Positions 35,101 through 51,399 of a DNA stretch of 64,000 nucleotides are shown here, piece after piece. The DNA is from Deroplatys truncata (Eukaryota > Arthropoda > Insecta > Mantodea > Mantidae): NCBI GenBank assembly GCA_030765065.1, contig CM060985.1, positions 992,001-1,056,000 of the forward strand, read 5' to 3'. Each line of letters opens with the position of its first letter. Positions within the stretch are counted from its first letter, which is position 1. The notes below the pieces were generated by a model. It made no database searches. It was not told where the DNA came from and was given only the letters and a program-made list of their open reading frames with translations. Position numbers and translations under genes: made by a program.

Positions 35101-38100
35101 AAGGGGAAATACTGTCATAACACACACTTAAGGAATATGATGAATCAGTCATGAGTGTAAAATCCTGTGACATTTTAAATGCTGCCAAGAAATTAGTAAG
35201 AGGAAATACTGTCACAACACACACTTAGGGAATATGATGAATCAGTCATGAGTGTAAAATCCTGTGACATTTTAAATACAGCCAAGAAATTAGTAAGGGG
35301 AAATAGTGTCATAACACACACTTAAGGAATATGATGAATCAGTCATGAGTGTAAAATCCTGTGACATTTTAAATACAGCCAAGAAATTAGTAAGGGGAAA
35401 TAGTGTCACAACACACACTTAGGGAATATGATGAATCAGTCATGAGTGTAAAATCCTGTGACATTCAAATACAGCCAAGAAATTAGTAAGGGGAAATAGT
35501 GTCACAACACACACTTAGGGAATATGATGAATCAGTCATGAGTGTAACATCCTGTGACATTTTAAATGCTGCCAAGAAATTAGTAAGGGGAAATAGTGTC
35601 ACAACACACACTTAGGGAATATGATGAATCAGTCATGAGTGTAACATCCTGTGACATTTCAAATACAGCCAAGAAATTAGTAAGGGGAAATAGTGTCACA
35701 ATACACACTTAAGGAATATGATGAATCAGTCATGAGTGTAAAATCCTGTGACATTTCAAACACAGCCAAGAAATTAGTAAGGGGAAATAGTGTCACAACA
35801 CACACTTAGGGAATATCATGAATCAGTCATGAGTGTAAAATCCTGTGACATTTTAAATGCTGACAAGAAATTTGTAACGGGAAATAGTGTCACAATACAC
35901 ACTTAGGGAATATGATGAAACAGTCATGAGTGTAACATCCTGTGACATTTCAAATACAGCCAAGAAATTAGTAAGGGGAAATAGTGTCACAACACGCACT
36001 TAGGGAATATGACGAATCAGTCATGAGTGTAACATCCTGTGACATTTTAAATACAGCCAAGAAATTAGTAAGGGGAAATAGTGTCACAACACACACTTAG
36101 GGAATATGATGAATCAGTCATGAGTGTAACATCCTGTGACATTTCAAATACAGCCAAGAAATTAGTAAGGGGAAATAGTGTCACAATACACACTTAAGGA
36201 ATATGATGAATCAGTCATGAGTGTAAAATCCTGTGACATTTCAAACACAGTCAAGAAATTAGTAAGGGGAAATAGTGTCACAACACACACTTAGGGAATA
36301 TCATGAATCAGTCATGAGTGTAAAATCCTGTGACATTTTAAATGCTGCCAAGAAATTAGTAAGGGGAAATAGTGTCACAATACACACTTAGGGAATATGA
36401 TGAATCAGTCATGAGTGTAAAATCCTGTGACATTTTAAATACAGCCAAGAAATTAGTAAGGGGAAATAGTGTCACAACACACACTTAGGGAATATGATGA
36501 ATCAGTCATGAGTGTAACAACCTGTGACATTTTAAATGCTGCCAAGAAATTAGTAAGGGGAAATACTGTCACAACACACACTTAGGGAATATGATGAATC
36601 AGTCATGAGCGTAAAATCCTGTGACATTCAAATACAGCCAAGAAATTAGTAAGGTGAAATAGTGTCACAACACACACTTAAGGAATATGATGAATCAGTC
36701 ATGAGTGTAAAATCCTGTGACATTTTAAATACAGCCATGAAATTAGTAAGCGGAAATACTGTCACAACACACACTTAGGGAATATGATGAATCAGTCATG
36801 AGTGTAAAATCCTGTGACATTTTAAATACAGCCATGAAATTAGTAAGCGGAAATAGTGTCACAATACACACTTAAGGAATATGATGAATCAGTCATGAGT
36901 GTAAAATCCTGTGACATTTTAAATACAGCCATGAAATTAGTAAGGGGAAATAGTGTCACAACACACACTTATGGAATATGATGAATCAGTCATGAGTGTA
37001 ACATCCTGTGACATTTTATATACAGCCAAGAAATTAGTACGGGGAAATAGTGTCACAATACACACTTAGGGAATATGATGAATCAGTCATGAGTGTAAAA
37101 TCCTGTGACATTTTAAATACAGCCAAGAAATTAGTAAGGGGAAATAGTGTCATAACACACACTTAAGGAATATGATGAATCAGTCATGAGTGTAAAATCC
37201 TGTGACATTTTAAATGCTGCCAAGAAATTAGTAAGGGGAAATACTGTCACAACACACACTTAGGGAATATGATGAATCAGTCATTAGTGTAAAATCCTGT
37301 GACATTTTAAATGCTGACAAGAAATTAGTAACGGGAAATAGTGTCACAATACACACTTAGGGAATATGATGAATCAGTCATGAGTGTAACATCGTGTGAC
37401 ATTTTAAATACAGCCAAGAAATTAGTAAGGGGAAATAGTGTCACAACACACACTTAGGGAATATGATGAATCAGTCATGAGTGTAACATCCTGTGACATT
37501 TTAAATACAGCCAAGAAATCAGTAAGGGGAATTAGTGTCACAACACACACTTAGGGAATATGATGAATCAGTCATGAGTGTAACATCCTGTGACATTTCA
37601 AATACAGCCAAGAAATTAGTAAGGGGAAATAGTGTCACAACACACACATAGGGAATATGATGAATCATTCATGTGTGTAAAATCCTGTGACATTTTAAAT
37701 ACAGCCAAGAAATTAGTAAGGGGAAATAGTGTCATAACACACACTTAGGGAATATGATGAATCAGTCATGAGTGTAACATCCTGTGACATTTTCAATACA
37801 GCCAAGAAATTAGTAAGGGGAAATAGTGTCACAATACACACTTAGGGAATATGATGAATCAGTCATGAGTGTAACATCCTGCGACATTTTAAATACAGCC
37901 AAGAAATTAGTAAGGGGAAATAGTGTCATAACACACACTTAGGGAATATGATGAATCAGTCATGAGTGTAACATCCTGTGACATTTTAAATACAGCCAAG
38001 AAATTAGTAAGGGGAAATAGTGTCACAACACACACTTAGGGTATATGATGAATCAGTCATGAGTGTAACATCCTGTGACATTTTAAATACAGCCAAGAAA

Positions 38101-38310
38101 TTAGTAAGGGGAAATAGTGTCATAACACGCACTTAGGGAATATGATGAATCAGTCATGAGTGTAACATCCTGTGACATTTTAAATACAGCGAAGAAATTA
38201 GTAAGGGGAAATAGTGTCACAACACACACTTAAGGAATATGATGAATCAGTCATGAGTGTAACATCCTGTGACATTTTAAATACCGCCAAGAAATTAGTA
38301 AGGGGAAATA
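32107..38310. repeat. 97-bp HOR copy 2, 64-mer (6204 bp)
   Basis: Canonical 44 plus a tandem 21-monomer duplication (the CCTGTAACAT monomer occurs at 32,741 and again at 34,776) minus one monomer near 37,900. It carries the private AAATCATGTG variant at 34,191. Confidence 0.85.
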
Positions 38311-41300
38311 GTGTCACAACACACACTTAAGGAATATGATGAATCAGGCATGAGTGTAAAATCCTGTGACATTTCAAATACAGCCAAGAAATTAGTAAGG
38401 GGAAATAGTGTCACAACACACACACTTAAGGAATATGATGAATCAGTCATGAGTGTAAAATCCTGTGACATTCAAATACAGCCAAGAAATTCGTAAGGGG
38501 AAATACTGTCACAACACACACTTAGGGAATATGATGAATCAGTCATGAGTGTAAAATCCTGTCACATTTTAAATGCTGACAAGAAATTAGTAAGGGGAAA
38601 TAGTGTCACAACACACACTTAGGGAATATGATGTATCAGTCATGAGTGTAAAATCCTGTGACATTTTAAATACAGCCAAGAAATTAGTAAGGGGAAATAG
38701 TGTCACAACACACACTTAGGGAATATGATGAATCAGTCATGAGTGTAAAATCCTGTGACATTCAAATACAGCTAAGAAATTAGTAAGGGGAAATAGTGTC
38801 ACAACACACACTTAGGGAATATGATGAATCAGTCATGAGTGTAACAACCTGTGACATTTTAAATACAGCCAAGAAATTAGTAAGGGGAAATAGTGTCACA
38901 ACACACACTTAGGGAATATGATGAATCATTCATGAGTGTAAAATCCTGTAACATTTCAAATACAGCCAAGAAATTAGTAAGGAGAAATAGTGTCACAACA
39001 CACACTTAGGGAATATGATGAATCAGTCATGAGTGTAAAATCCTGTGACATTTTAAATACAGCCAAGAAATTAGTAACCGGAAATAGTGTCACAACACAC
39101 ACTTAGGGAATATGATGAATCAGTCATGAGTGTAAAATCCTGTGACATTTTAAATGCTGACAAGAAATTAGTAACGGGAAATAGTGTCACAATACACACT
39201 TAGGGAATATGATGAATCAGTCATGAGTGTAAAATCCTGTGACATTTTAAATGCTGCCAAGAAATTAGTAAGGGGAAATACTGTCATAACACACACTTAA
39301 GGAATATGATGAATCAGTCATGAGTGTAAAATCCTGTGACATTTTAAATGCTGCCAAGAAATTAGTAAGGGGAAATACTGTCACAACACACACTTAGGGA
39401 ATATGATGAATCAGTCATGAGTGTAAAATCCTGTGACATTTTAAATACAGCCAAGAAATTAGTAAGGGGAAATAGTGTCATAACACACACTTAAGGAATA
39501 TGATGAATCAGTCATGAGTGTAAAATCCTGTGACATTTTAAATACAGCCAAGAAATTAGTAAGGGGAAATAGTGTCACAACACACACTTAGGGAATATGA
39601 TGAATCAGTCATGAGTGTAAAATCCTGTGACATTCAAATACAGCCAAGAAATTAGTAAGGGGACATAGTGTCACAACACACACTTAGGGAATATGATGAA
39701 TCAGTCATGAGTGTAACATCCTGTGACATTTTAAATGCTACCAAGAAATTAGTAAGGGGAAATAGTGTCACAACACACACTTAGGGAATATGATGAATCA
39801 GTCATGAGTGTAACATCCTGTGACATTTCAAATACAGCCAAGAAATTAGTAAGGGGAAATAGTGTCACAATACACACTTAAGGAATATGATGAATCAGTC
39901 ATGAGTGTAAAATCCTGTGACATTTCAAACACAGCCAAGAAATTAGTAAGGGGAAATAGTGTCACAACACACACTTAGGGAATATCATGAATCAGTCATG
40001 AGTGTAAAATCCTGTGACATTTTAAATGCTGACAAGAAATTTGTAACGGGAAATAGTGTCACAATACACACTTAGGGAATATGATGAAACAGTCATGAGT
40101 GTAACATCCTGTGACATTTCAAATACAGCCAAGAAATTAGTAAGGGGAAATAGTGTCACAACACGCACTTAGGGAATATGATGAATCAGTCATGAGTGTA
40201 ACATCCTGTGACATTTTAAATACAGCCAAGAAATTAGTAAGGGGAAATAGTGTCACAACACACACTTAGGGAATATGATGAATCAGTCATGAGTGTAACA
40301 TCCTGTGACATTTCAAATACAGCCAAGAAATTAGTAAGGGGAAATAGTGTCACAATACACACTTAAGGAATATGATGAATCAGTCATGAGTGTAAAATCC
40401 TGTGACATTTCAAACACAGTCAAGAAATTAGTAAGGGGAAATAGTGTCACAACACACACTTAGGGAATATCATGAATCAGTCATGAGTGTAACAACCTGT
40501 GACATTTTAAATGCTGCCAAGAAATTAGTAAGGGGAAATAGTGTCACAATACACACTTAGGGAATATGATGAATCAGTCATGAGTGTAAAATCCTGTGAC
40601 ATTTTAAATACAGCCAAGAAATTAGTAAGGGGAAATAGTGTCACAACACACACTTAGGGAATATGATGAATCAGTCATGAGTGTAACAACCTGTGACATT
40701 TTAAATGCTGCCAAGAAATTAGTAAGGGGAAATACTGTCACAACACACACTTAGGGAATATGATGAATCAGTCATGAGCGTAAAATCCTGTGACATTCAA
40801 ATACAGCCAAGAAATTAGTAAGGGGAAATAGTGTCACAACACACACTTAGGGAATATGATGAATCAGTCATGAGTGTAACATCCTGTGACATTTTAAATG
40901 CTGCCAAGAAATTAGTAAGGGGAAATAGTGTCACAACACACACTTAGGGAATTTGATGAATCAGTCATGAGTGTAACATCCTGTGACATTTCAAATACTG
41001 CCAAGAAATTAGTAAGGGGAAATAGTGTCACAATACACACTTAAGGAATATGATGAATCAGACATGAGTGTAACATCCTGTGACATTTCAAATACAGCCA
41101 AGAAATTAGTAAGGGGAAATAGTGTCACAACACACACTTATGGAATATGATGAATCAGTCATGAGTGTAACATCCTGTGACATTTTATATACAGCCAAGA
41201 AATTAGTACGGGGAAATAGTGTCACAATACACACTTAGGGAATATGATGAATCAGTCATGAGTGTAAAATCCTGTGACATTTTAAATACAGCCAAGAAAT

Positions 41301-42188
41301 TAGTAAGGGGAAATAGTGTCATAACACACACTTAAGGAATATGATGAATCAGTCATGAGTGTAAAATCCTGTGACATTTTAAATGCTGCCAAGAAATTAG
41401 TAAGGGGAAATACTGTCACAACATACACTTAGGGAATATGATGAATCAGTCATTAGTGTAAAATCCTGTGACATTTTAAATGCTGACAAGAAATTAGTAA
41501 CGGGAAATAGTGTCACAATACACACTTAGGGAATATGATGAATCAGTCATGAGTGTAACATCGTGTGACATTTTAAATACAGCCAAGAAATTAGTAAGGG
41601 GAAATAGTGTCACAATACACACTTAGGGAATATGATGAATCAGTCATGAGTGTAACATCCTGCGACATTTTAAATACAGCCAAGAAATTAGTAAGGGGAA
41701 ATAGTGTCACAACACACACTTAGGGAATATGATGAATCAGTCATGAGTGTAACATCCTGTGACATTTTAAATACAGCCAAGAAATTAGTAAGGGGAAATA
41801 GTGTCATAACACACACTTAGGGAATATGATGAATCAGTCATGAGTGTAACATCCTGTGACATTTTAAATACAGCCAAGAAATTAGTAAGGGGAAATAGTG
41901 TCACAACACACACTTAGGGTATATGATGAATCAGTCATGAGTGTAACATCCTGTGACATTTTAAATACAGCCAAGAAATTAGTAAGGGGAAATAGTGTCA
42001 TAAAACGCACTTAGGGAATATGATGAATCAGTCATGAGTGTAACATCCTGTGACATTTTAAATACAGCGAAGAAATTAGTAAGGGGAAATAGTGTCACAA
42101 CACACACTTAAGGAATATGATGAATCAGTCATGAGTGTAACATCCTGTGACATTTTAAATACCGCCAAGAAATTAGTAAGGGGAAATA
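38311..42188. repeat. 97-bp HOR copy 3, 40-mer (3878 bp)
   Basis: Lacks four monomers between the AACATCGTGTG monomer (41,557) and the TCCTGCGACAT monomer that follows one unit later. In the reference these are five units apart. Near 40,870-41,100 three monomers of the AGCCATG type are replaced by others. Confidence 0.85.
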
Positions 42189-45100
42189 GTGTCACAACAC
42201 ACACTTAAGGAATATGATGAATCAGGCATGAGTGTAAAATCCTGTGACATTTTAAATACAGCCAAGAAATTAGTAAGGGGAAATAGTGTCACAACACACA
42301 CACTTAAGGAATATGATGAATCAGTCATGAGTGTAAAATCCTGTGACATTCAAATACAGCCAAGAAATTCGTAAGGGGAAATACTGTCACAACACACACT
42401 TAGGGAATATGATGAATCAGTCATGAGTGTAAAATCCTGTCACATTTTAAATGCTGACAAGAAATTAGTAAGGGGAAATAGTGTCACAACACACACTTAG
42501 GGAATATGATGTATCAGTCATGAGTGTAAAATCCTGTGGTATTTTAAATACAGCCAAGAAATTAGTAAGGGGAAATAGTGTCACAACACACACTTAGGGA
42601 ATATGATGAATCAGTCATGAGTGTAAAATCCTGTGACATTCAAATACAGCTAAGAAATTAGTAAGGGGAAATAGTGTCACAACACACACTTAGGGAATAT
42701 GATGAATCAGTCATGAGTGTAACAACCTGTGACATTTTAAATACAGCCAAGAAATTAGTAAGGGGAAATAGTGTCACAACACACACTTAGGGAATATGAT
42801 GAATCATTCATGAGTGTAAAATCCTGTAACATTTCAAATACAGCCAAGAAATTAGTAAGGAGAAATAGTGTCACAACACACACTTAGGGAATATGATGAA
42901 TCAGTCATGAGTGTAAAATCCTGTGACATTTTAAATACAGCCAAGAAATTAGTAACCGGAAATAGTGTCACAACACACACTTAGGGAATATGATGAATCA
43001 GTCATGAGTGTAAAATCCTGTGACATTTTAAATGCTGACAAGAAATTAGTAACGGGAAATAGTGTCACAATACACACTTAGGGAATATGATGAATCAGTC
43101 ATGAGTGTAAAATCCTGTGACATTTTAAATGCTGCCAAGAAATTAGTAAGGGGAAATACTGTCATAACACACACTTAAGGAATATGATGAATCAGTCATG
43201 AGTGTAAAATCCTGTGACATTTTAAATGCTGCCAAGAAATTAGTAAGGGGAAATACTGTCACAACACACACTTAGGGAATATGATGAATCAGTCATGAGT
43301 GTAAAATCCTGTGACATTTTAAATACAGCCAAGAAATTAGTAAGGGGAAATAGTGTCATAACACACACTTAAGGAATATGATGAATCAGTCATGAGTGTA
43401 AAATCCTGTGACATTTTAAATACAGCCAAGAAATTAGTAAGGGGAAATAGTGTCACAACACACACTTAGGGAATATGATGAATCAGTCATGAGTGTAAAA
43501 TCCTGTGACATTTCAAATACAGCCAAGAAATTAGTAAGGGGAAATAGTGTCACAATACACACTTAAGGAATATGATGAATCAGTCATGAGTGTAAAATCC
43601 TGTGACATTTCAAACACAGTCAAGAAATTAGTAAGGGGAAATAGTGTCACAACACACACTTAGGGAATATCATGAATCAGTCATGAGTGTAAAATCCTGT
43701 GACATTTTAAATGCTGCCAAGAAATTAGTAAGGGGAAATAGTGTCACAATACACACTTAGGGAATATGATGAATCAGTCATGAGTGTAAAATCCTGTGAC
43801 ATTTTAAATACAGCCAAGAAATTAGTAAGGGGAAATAGTGTCACAACACACACTTAGGGAATATGATGAATCAGTCATGAGTGTAACAACCTGTGACATT
43901 TTAAATGCTGCCAAGAAATTAGTAAGGGGAAATACTGTCACAACACACACTTAGGGAATATGATGAATCAGTCATGAGCGTAAAATCCTGTGACATTCAA
44001 ATACAGCCAAGAAATTAGTAAGGGGAAATAGTGTCACAACACACACTTAAGGAATATGATGAATCAGTCATGAGTGTAAAATCCTGTGACATTTTAAATA
44101 CAGCCATGAAATTAGTAAGGGGAAATACTGTCACAACACACACTTAGGGAATATGATGAATCAGTCATGAGTGTAAAATCCTGTGACATTTTAAATACAG
44201 CCATGAAATTAGTAAGCGGAAATAGTGTCACAATACACACTTAAGGAATATGATGAATCAGTCATGAGTGTAAAATCCTGTGACATTTTAAATACAGCCA
44301 TGAAATTAGTAAGGGGAAATAGTGTCACAACACACACTTATGGAATATGATGAATCAGTCATGAGTGTAACATCCTGTGACATTTTATATACAGCCAAGA
44401 AATTAGTACGGGGAAATAGTGTCACAATACACACTTAGGGAATATGATGAATCAGTCATGAGTGTAAAATCCTGTGAAATTTTAAATACAGCCAAGAAAT
44501 TAGTAAGGGGAAATAGTGTCATAACACACACTTAAGGAATATGATGAATCAGTCATGAGTGTAAAATCCTGTGACATTTTAAATGCTGCCAAGAAATTAG
44601 TAAGGGGAAATACTGTCACAACACACACTTAGGGAATATGATGAATCAGTCATTAGTGTAAAATCCTGTGACATTTTAAATGCTGACAAGAAATTAGTAA
44701 CGGGAAATAGTGTCACAATACACACTTAGGGAATATGATGAATCAGTCATGAGTGTAACATCGTGTGACATTTTAAATACAGCCAAGAAATTAGTAAGGG
44801 GAAATAGTGTCACAACACACACTTAGGGAATATGATGAATCAGTCATGAGTGTAACATCCTGTGACATTTTAAATACAGCCAAGAAATCAGTAAGGGGAA
44901 TTAGTGTCACAACACACACTTAGGGAATATGATGAATCAGTCATGAGTGTAACATCCTGTGACATTTCAAATACAGCCAAGAAATTAGTAAGGGGAAATA
45001 GTGTCACAACACACACATAGGGAATATGATGAATCATTCATGTGTGTAAAATCCTGTGACATTTTAAATACAGCCAAGAAATTAGTAAGGGGAAATAGTG

Positions 45101-45776
45101 TCATAACACACACTTAGGGAATATGATGAATCAGTCATGAGTGTAACATCCTGTGACATTTTCAATACAGCCAAGAAATTAGTAAGGGGAAATAGTGTCA
45201 CAATACACACTTAGGGAATATGATGAATCAGTCATGAGTGTAACATCCTGCGACATTTTAAATACAGCCAAGAAATTAGTAAGGGGAAATAGTGTCACAA
45301 CACACACTTAGGGAATATGATGAATCAGTCATGAGTGTAACATCCTGTGACATTTTAAATACAGCCAAGAAATTAGTAAGGGGAAATAGTGTCATAACAC
45401 ACACTTAGGGAATATGATGAATCAGTCATGAGTGTAACATCCTGTGACATTTTAAATACAGCCAAGAAATTAGTAAGGGGAAATAGTGTCACAACACACA
45501 CTTAGGGTATATGATGAATCAGTCATGAGTGTAACATCCTGTGACATTTTAAATACAGCCAAGAAATTAGTAAGGGGAAATAGTGTCATAACACGCACTT
45601 AGGGAATATGATGAATCAGTCATGAGTGTAACATCCTGTGACATTTTAAATACAGCGAAGAAATTAGTAAGGGGAAATAGTGGCACAACACACACTTAAG
45701 GAATATGATGAATCAGTCATGAGTGTAACATCCTGTGACATTTTAAATACAGCCAAGAAATTAGTAAGGGGAAATA
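42189..45776. repeat. 97-bp HOR copy 4, 37-mer (3588 bp)
   Basis: Seven monomers are missing at about 43,500, where the sequence passes directly from a CATTTCAAATAC monomer to the CAAACACAGTC monomer. The private change TGTGGTATTTT is at about 42,536. Confidence 0.85.
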
Positions 45777-48700
45777 GTGTCACAACACACACTTAAGGAA
45801 TATGATGAATCAGGCATGACTGTAAAATCCTGTGACATTTTAAATACAGCCAAGAAATTAGTAAGGGGAAATAGTGTCACAACACACACACTTAAGGAAT
45901 ATGATGAATCAGTCATGAGTGTAAAATCCTGTGACATTCAAATACAGCCAAGAAATTCGTAAGGGGAAATACTGTCACAACACACACTTAGGGAATATGA
46001 TGAATCAGTCATGAGTGTAAAATCCTGTCACATTTTAAATGCTGACAAGAAATTAGTAAGGGGAAATAGTGTCACAACACACACTTAGGGAATATGATGT
46101 ATCAGTCATGAGTGTAAAATCCTGTGACATTTTAAATACAGCCAAGAAATTAGTAAGGGGAAATAGTGTCACAACACACACTTAGGGAATATGATGAATC
46201 AGTCATGAGTGTAAAATCCTGTGACATTCAAATACAGCTAAGAAATTAGTAAGGGGAAATAGTGTCACAACACACACTTAGGGAATATGATGAATCAGTC
46301 ATGAGTGTAACAACCTGTGACATTTTAAATACAGCCAAGAAATTAGTAAGGGGAAATAGTGTCACAACACACACTTAGGGAATATGATGAATCATTCATG
46401 AGTGTAAAATCCTGTAACATTTCAAATACAGCCAAGAAATTAGTAAGGAGAAATAGTGTCACAACACACACTTAGGGAATATGATGAATCAGTCATGAGT
46501 GTAAAATCCTGTGACATTTTAAATACAGCCAAGAAATTAGTAACCGGAAATAGTGTCACAACACACACTTAGGGAATATGATGAATCAGTCATGAGTGTA
46601 AAATCCTGTGACATTTTAAATGCTGACAAGAAATTAGTAACGGGAAATAGTGTCACAATACACACTTAGGGAATATGATGAATCAGTCATGAGTGTAAAA
46701 TCCTGTGACATTTTAAATGCTGCCAAGAAATTAGTAAGGGGAAATACTGTCATAACACACACTTAAGGAATATGATGAATCAGTCATGAGTGTAAAATCC
46801 TGTGACATTTTAAATGCTGCCAAGAAATTAGTAAGGGGAAATACTGTCACAACACACACTTAGGGAATATGATGAATCAGTCATGAGTGTAAAATCCTGT
46901 GACATTTTAAATACAGCCAAGAAATTAGTAAGGGGAAATAGTGTCATAACACACACTTAAGGAATATGATGAATCAGTCATGAGTGTAAAATCCTGTGAC
47001 ATTTTAAATACAGCCAAGAAATTAGTAAGGGGAAATAGTGTCACAACACACACTTAGGGAATATGATGAATCAGTCATGAGTGTAAAATCCTGTGACATT
47101 CAAATACAGCCAAGAAATTAGTAAGGGGAAATAGTGTCACAACACACACTTAGGGAATATGATGAATCAGTCATGAGTGTAACATCCTGTGACATTTTAA
47201 ATGCTGCCAAGAAATTAGTAAGGGGAAATAGTGTCACAACACACACTTAGGGAATATGATGAATCAGTCATGAGTGTAACATCCTGTGACATTTCAAATA
47301 CAGCCAAGAAATTAGTAAGGGGAAATAGTGTCACAATACACACTTAAGGAATATGATGAATCAGTCATGAGTGTAAAATCCTGTGACATTTCAAACACAG
47401 CCAAGAAATTAGTAAGGGGAAATAGTGTCACAACACACACTTAGGGAATATCATGAATCAGTCATGAGTGTAAAATCCTGTGACATTTTAAATGCTGACA
47501 AGAAATTTGTAACGGGAAATAGTGTCACAATACACACTTAGGGAATATGATGAAACAGTCATGAGTGTAACATCCTGTGACATTTCAAATACAGCCAAGA
47601 AATTAGTAAGGGGAAATAGTGTCACAACACGCACTTAGGGAATATGATGAATCAGTCATGAGTGTAACATCCTGTGACATTTTAAATACAGCCAAGAAAT
47701 TAGTAAGGGGAAATAGTGTCACAACACACACTTAGGGAATATGATGAATCAGTCATGAGTGTAACATCCTGTGACATTTCAAATACAGCCAAGAAATTAG
47801 TAAGGGGAAATAGTGTCACAATACACACTTAAGGAATATGATGAATCAGTCATGAGTGTAAAATCCTGTGACATTTCAAACACAGTCAAGAAATTAGTAA
47901 GGGGAAATAGTGTCACAACACACACTTAGGGAATATCATGAATCAGTCATGAGTGTAAAATCCTGTGACATTTTAAATGCTGCCAAGAAATTAGTAAGGG
48001 GAAATAGTGTCACAATACACACTTAGGAAATATGATGAATCAGTCATGAGTGTAAAATCCTGTGACATTTTAAATACAGCCAAGAAATTAGTAAGGGGAA
48101 ATAGTGTCACAACACACACTTAGGGAATATGATGAATCAGTCATGAGTGTAACAACCTGTGACATTTTAAATGCTGCCAAGAAATTAGTAAGGGGAAATA
48201 CTGTCACAACACACACTTAGGGAATATGATGAATCAGTCATGAGCGTAAAATCCTGTGACATTCAAATACAGCCAAGAAATTAGTAAGGGGAAATAGTGT
48301 CACAACACACACTTAAGGAATATGATGAATCAGTCATGAGTGTAAAATCCTGTGACATTTTAAATACAGCCATGAAATTAGTAAGGGGAAATACTGTCAC
48401 AACACACACTTAGGGAATATGATGAATCAGTCATGAGTGTAAAATCCTGTGACATTTTAAATACAGCCATGAAATTAGTAAGCGGAAATAGTGTCACAAT
48501 ACACACTTAAGGAATATGATGAATCAGTCATGAGTGTAAAATCCTGTGACATTTTAAATACAGCCATGAAATTAGTAAGGGGAAATAGTGTCACAACACA
48601 CACTTATGGAATATGATGAATCAGTCATGAGTGTAACATCCTGTGACATTTTATATACAGCCAAGAAATTAGTACGGGGAAATAGTGTCACAATACACAC

Positions 48701-51399
48701 TTAGGGAATATGATGAATCAGTCATGAGTGTAAAATCCTGTGAAATTTTAAATACAGCCAAGAAATTAGTAAGGGGAAATAGTGTCATAACACACACTTA
48801 AGGAATATGATGAATCAGTCATGAGTGTAAAATCCTGTGACATTTTAAATGCTGCCAAGAAATTAGTAAGGGGAAATACTGTCACAACACACACTTAGGG
48901 AATATGATGAATCAGTCATTAGTGTAAAATCCTGTGACATTTTAAATGCTGACAAGAAATTAGTAACGGGAAATAGTGTCACAATACACACTTAGGGAAT
49001 ATGATGAATCAGTCATGAGTGTAACATCGTGTGACATTTTAAATACAGCCAAGAAATTAGTAAGGGGAAATAGTGTCACAACACACACTTAGGGAATATG
49101 ATGAATCAGTCATGAGTGTAACATCCTGTGACATTTTAAATACAGCCAAGAAATCAGTAAGGGGAATTAGTGTCACAACACACACTTAGGGAATATGATG
49201 AATCAGTCATGAGTGTAACATCCTGTGACATTTCAAATACAGCCAAGAAATTAGTAAGGGGAAATAGTGTCACAACACACACTTAGGGAATATCATGAAT
49301 CAGTCATGAGTGTAAAATCCTGTGACATTTTAAATGCTGCCAAGAAATTAGTAAGGGGAAATAGTGTCACAATACACACTTAGGGAATATGATGAATCAG
49401 TCATGAGTGTAAAATCCTGTGACATTTTAAATACAGCCAAGAAATTAGTAAGGGGAAATAGTGTCACAACACACACTTAGGGAATATGATGAATCAGTCA
49501 TGAGTGTAACAACCTGTGACATTTTAAATGCTGCCAAGAAATTAGTAAGGGGAAATACTGTCACAACACACACTTAGGGAATATGATGAATCAGTCATGA
49601 GCGTAAAATCCTGTGACATTCAAATACAGCCAAGAAATTAGTAAGGGGAAATAGTGTCACAACACACACTTAAGGAATATGATGAATCAGTCATGAGTGT
49701 AAAATCCTGTGACATTTTAAATACAGCCATGAAATTAGTAAGGGGAAATACTGTCACAACACACACTTAGGGAATATGATGAATCAGTCATGAGTGTAAA
49801 ATCCTGTGACATTTTAAATACAGCCATGAAATTAGTAAGCGGAAATAGTGTCACAATACACACTTAAGGAATATGATGAATCAGTCATGAGTGTAAAATC
49901 CTGTGACATTTTAAATACAGCCATGAAATTAGTAAGGGGAAATAGTGTCACAACACACACTTATGGAATATGATGAATCAGTCATGAGTGTAACATCCTG
50001 TGACATTTTATATACAGCCAAGAAATTAGTACGGGGAAATAGTGTCACAATACACACTTAGGGAATATGATGAATCAGTCATGAGTGTAAAATCCTGTGA
50101 AATTTTAAATACAGCCAAGAAATTAGTAAGGGGAAATAGTGTCATAACACACACTTAAGGAATATGATGAATCAGTCATGAGTGTAAAATCCTGTGACAT
50201 TTTAAATGCTGCCAAGAAATTAGTAAGGGGAAATACTGTCACAACACACACTTAGGGAATATGATGAATCAGTCATTAGTGTAAAATCCTGTGACATTTT
50301 AAATGCTGACAAGAAATTAGTAACGGGAAATAGTGTCACAATACACACTTAGGGAATATGATGAATCAGTCATGAGTGTAACATCGTGTGACATTTTAAA
50401 TACAGCCAAGAAATTAGTAAGGGGAAATAGTGTCACAACACACACTTAGGGAATATGATGAATCAGTCATGAGTGTAACATCCTGTGACATTTTAAATAC
50501 AGCCAAGAAATCAGTAAGGGGAATTAGTGTCACAACACACACTTAGGGAATATGATGAATCAGTCATGAGTGTAACATCCTGTGACATTTCAAATACAGC
50601 CAAGAAATTAGTAAGGGGAAATAGTGTCACAACACACACATAGGGAATATGATGAATCATTCATGTGTGTAAAATCCTGTGACATTTTAAATACAGCCAA
50701 GAAATTAGTAAGGGGAAATAGTGTCATAACACACACTTAGGGAATATGATGAATCAGTCATGAGTGTAACATCCTGTGACATTTTCAATACAGCCAAGAA
50801 ATTAGTAAGGGGAAATAGTGTCACAATACACACTTAGGGAATATGATGAATCAGTCATGAGTGTAACATCCTGCGACATTTTAAATACAGCCAAGAAATT
50901 AGTAAGGGGAAATAGTGTCACAACACACACTTAGGGAATATGATGAATCAGTCATGAGTGTAACATCCTGTGACATTTTAAATACAGCCAAGAAATTAGT
51001 AAGGGGAAATAGTGTCATAACACACACTTAGGGAATATGATGAATCAGTCATGAGTGTAACATCCTGTGACATTTTAAATACAGCCAAGAAATTAGTAAG
51101 GGGAAATAGTGTCACAACACACACTTAGGGTATATGATGAATCAGTCATGAGTGTAACATCCTGTGACATTTTAAATACAGCCAAGAAATTAGTAAGGGG
51201 AAATAGTGTCATAACACGCACTTAGGGAATATGATGAATCAGTCATGAGTGTAACATCCTGTGACATTTTAAATACAGCGAAGAAATTAGTAAGGGGAAA
51301 TAGTGGCACAACACACACTTAAGGAATATGATGAATCAGTCATGAGTGTAACATCCTGTGACATTTTAAATACAGCCAAGAAATTAGTAAGGGGAAATA
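45777..51399. repeat. 97-bp HOR copy 5, 58-mer (5623 bp)
   Basis: Canonical 44 plus a tandem duplication of 14 monomers. The AACAACCTGT/TGCTGCC monomer at 48,151 recurs at 49,508, and AACATCGTGTG at 49,023 recurs at 50,380, both 1357 bp apart. The junction is near 49,280. Confidence 0.87.
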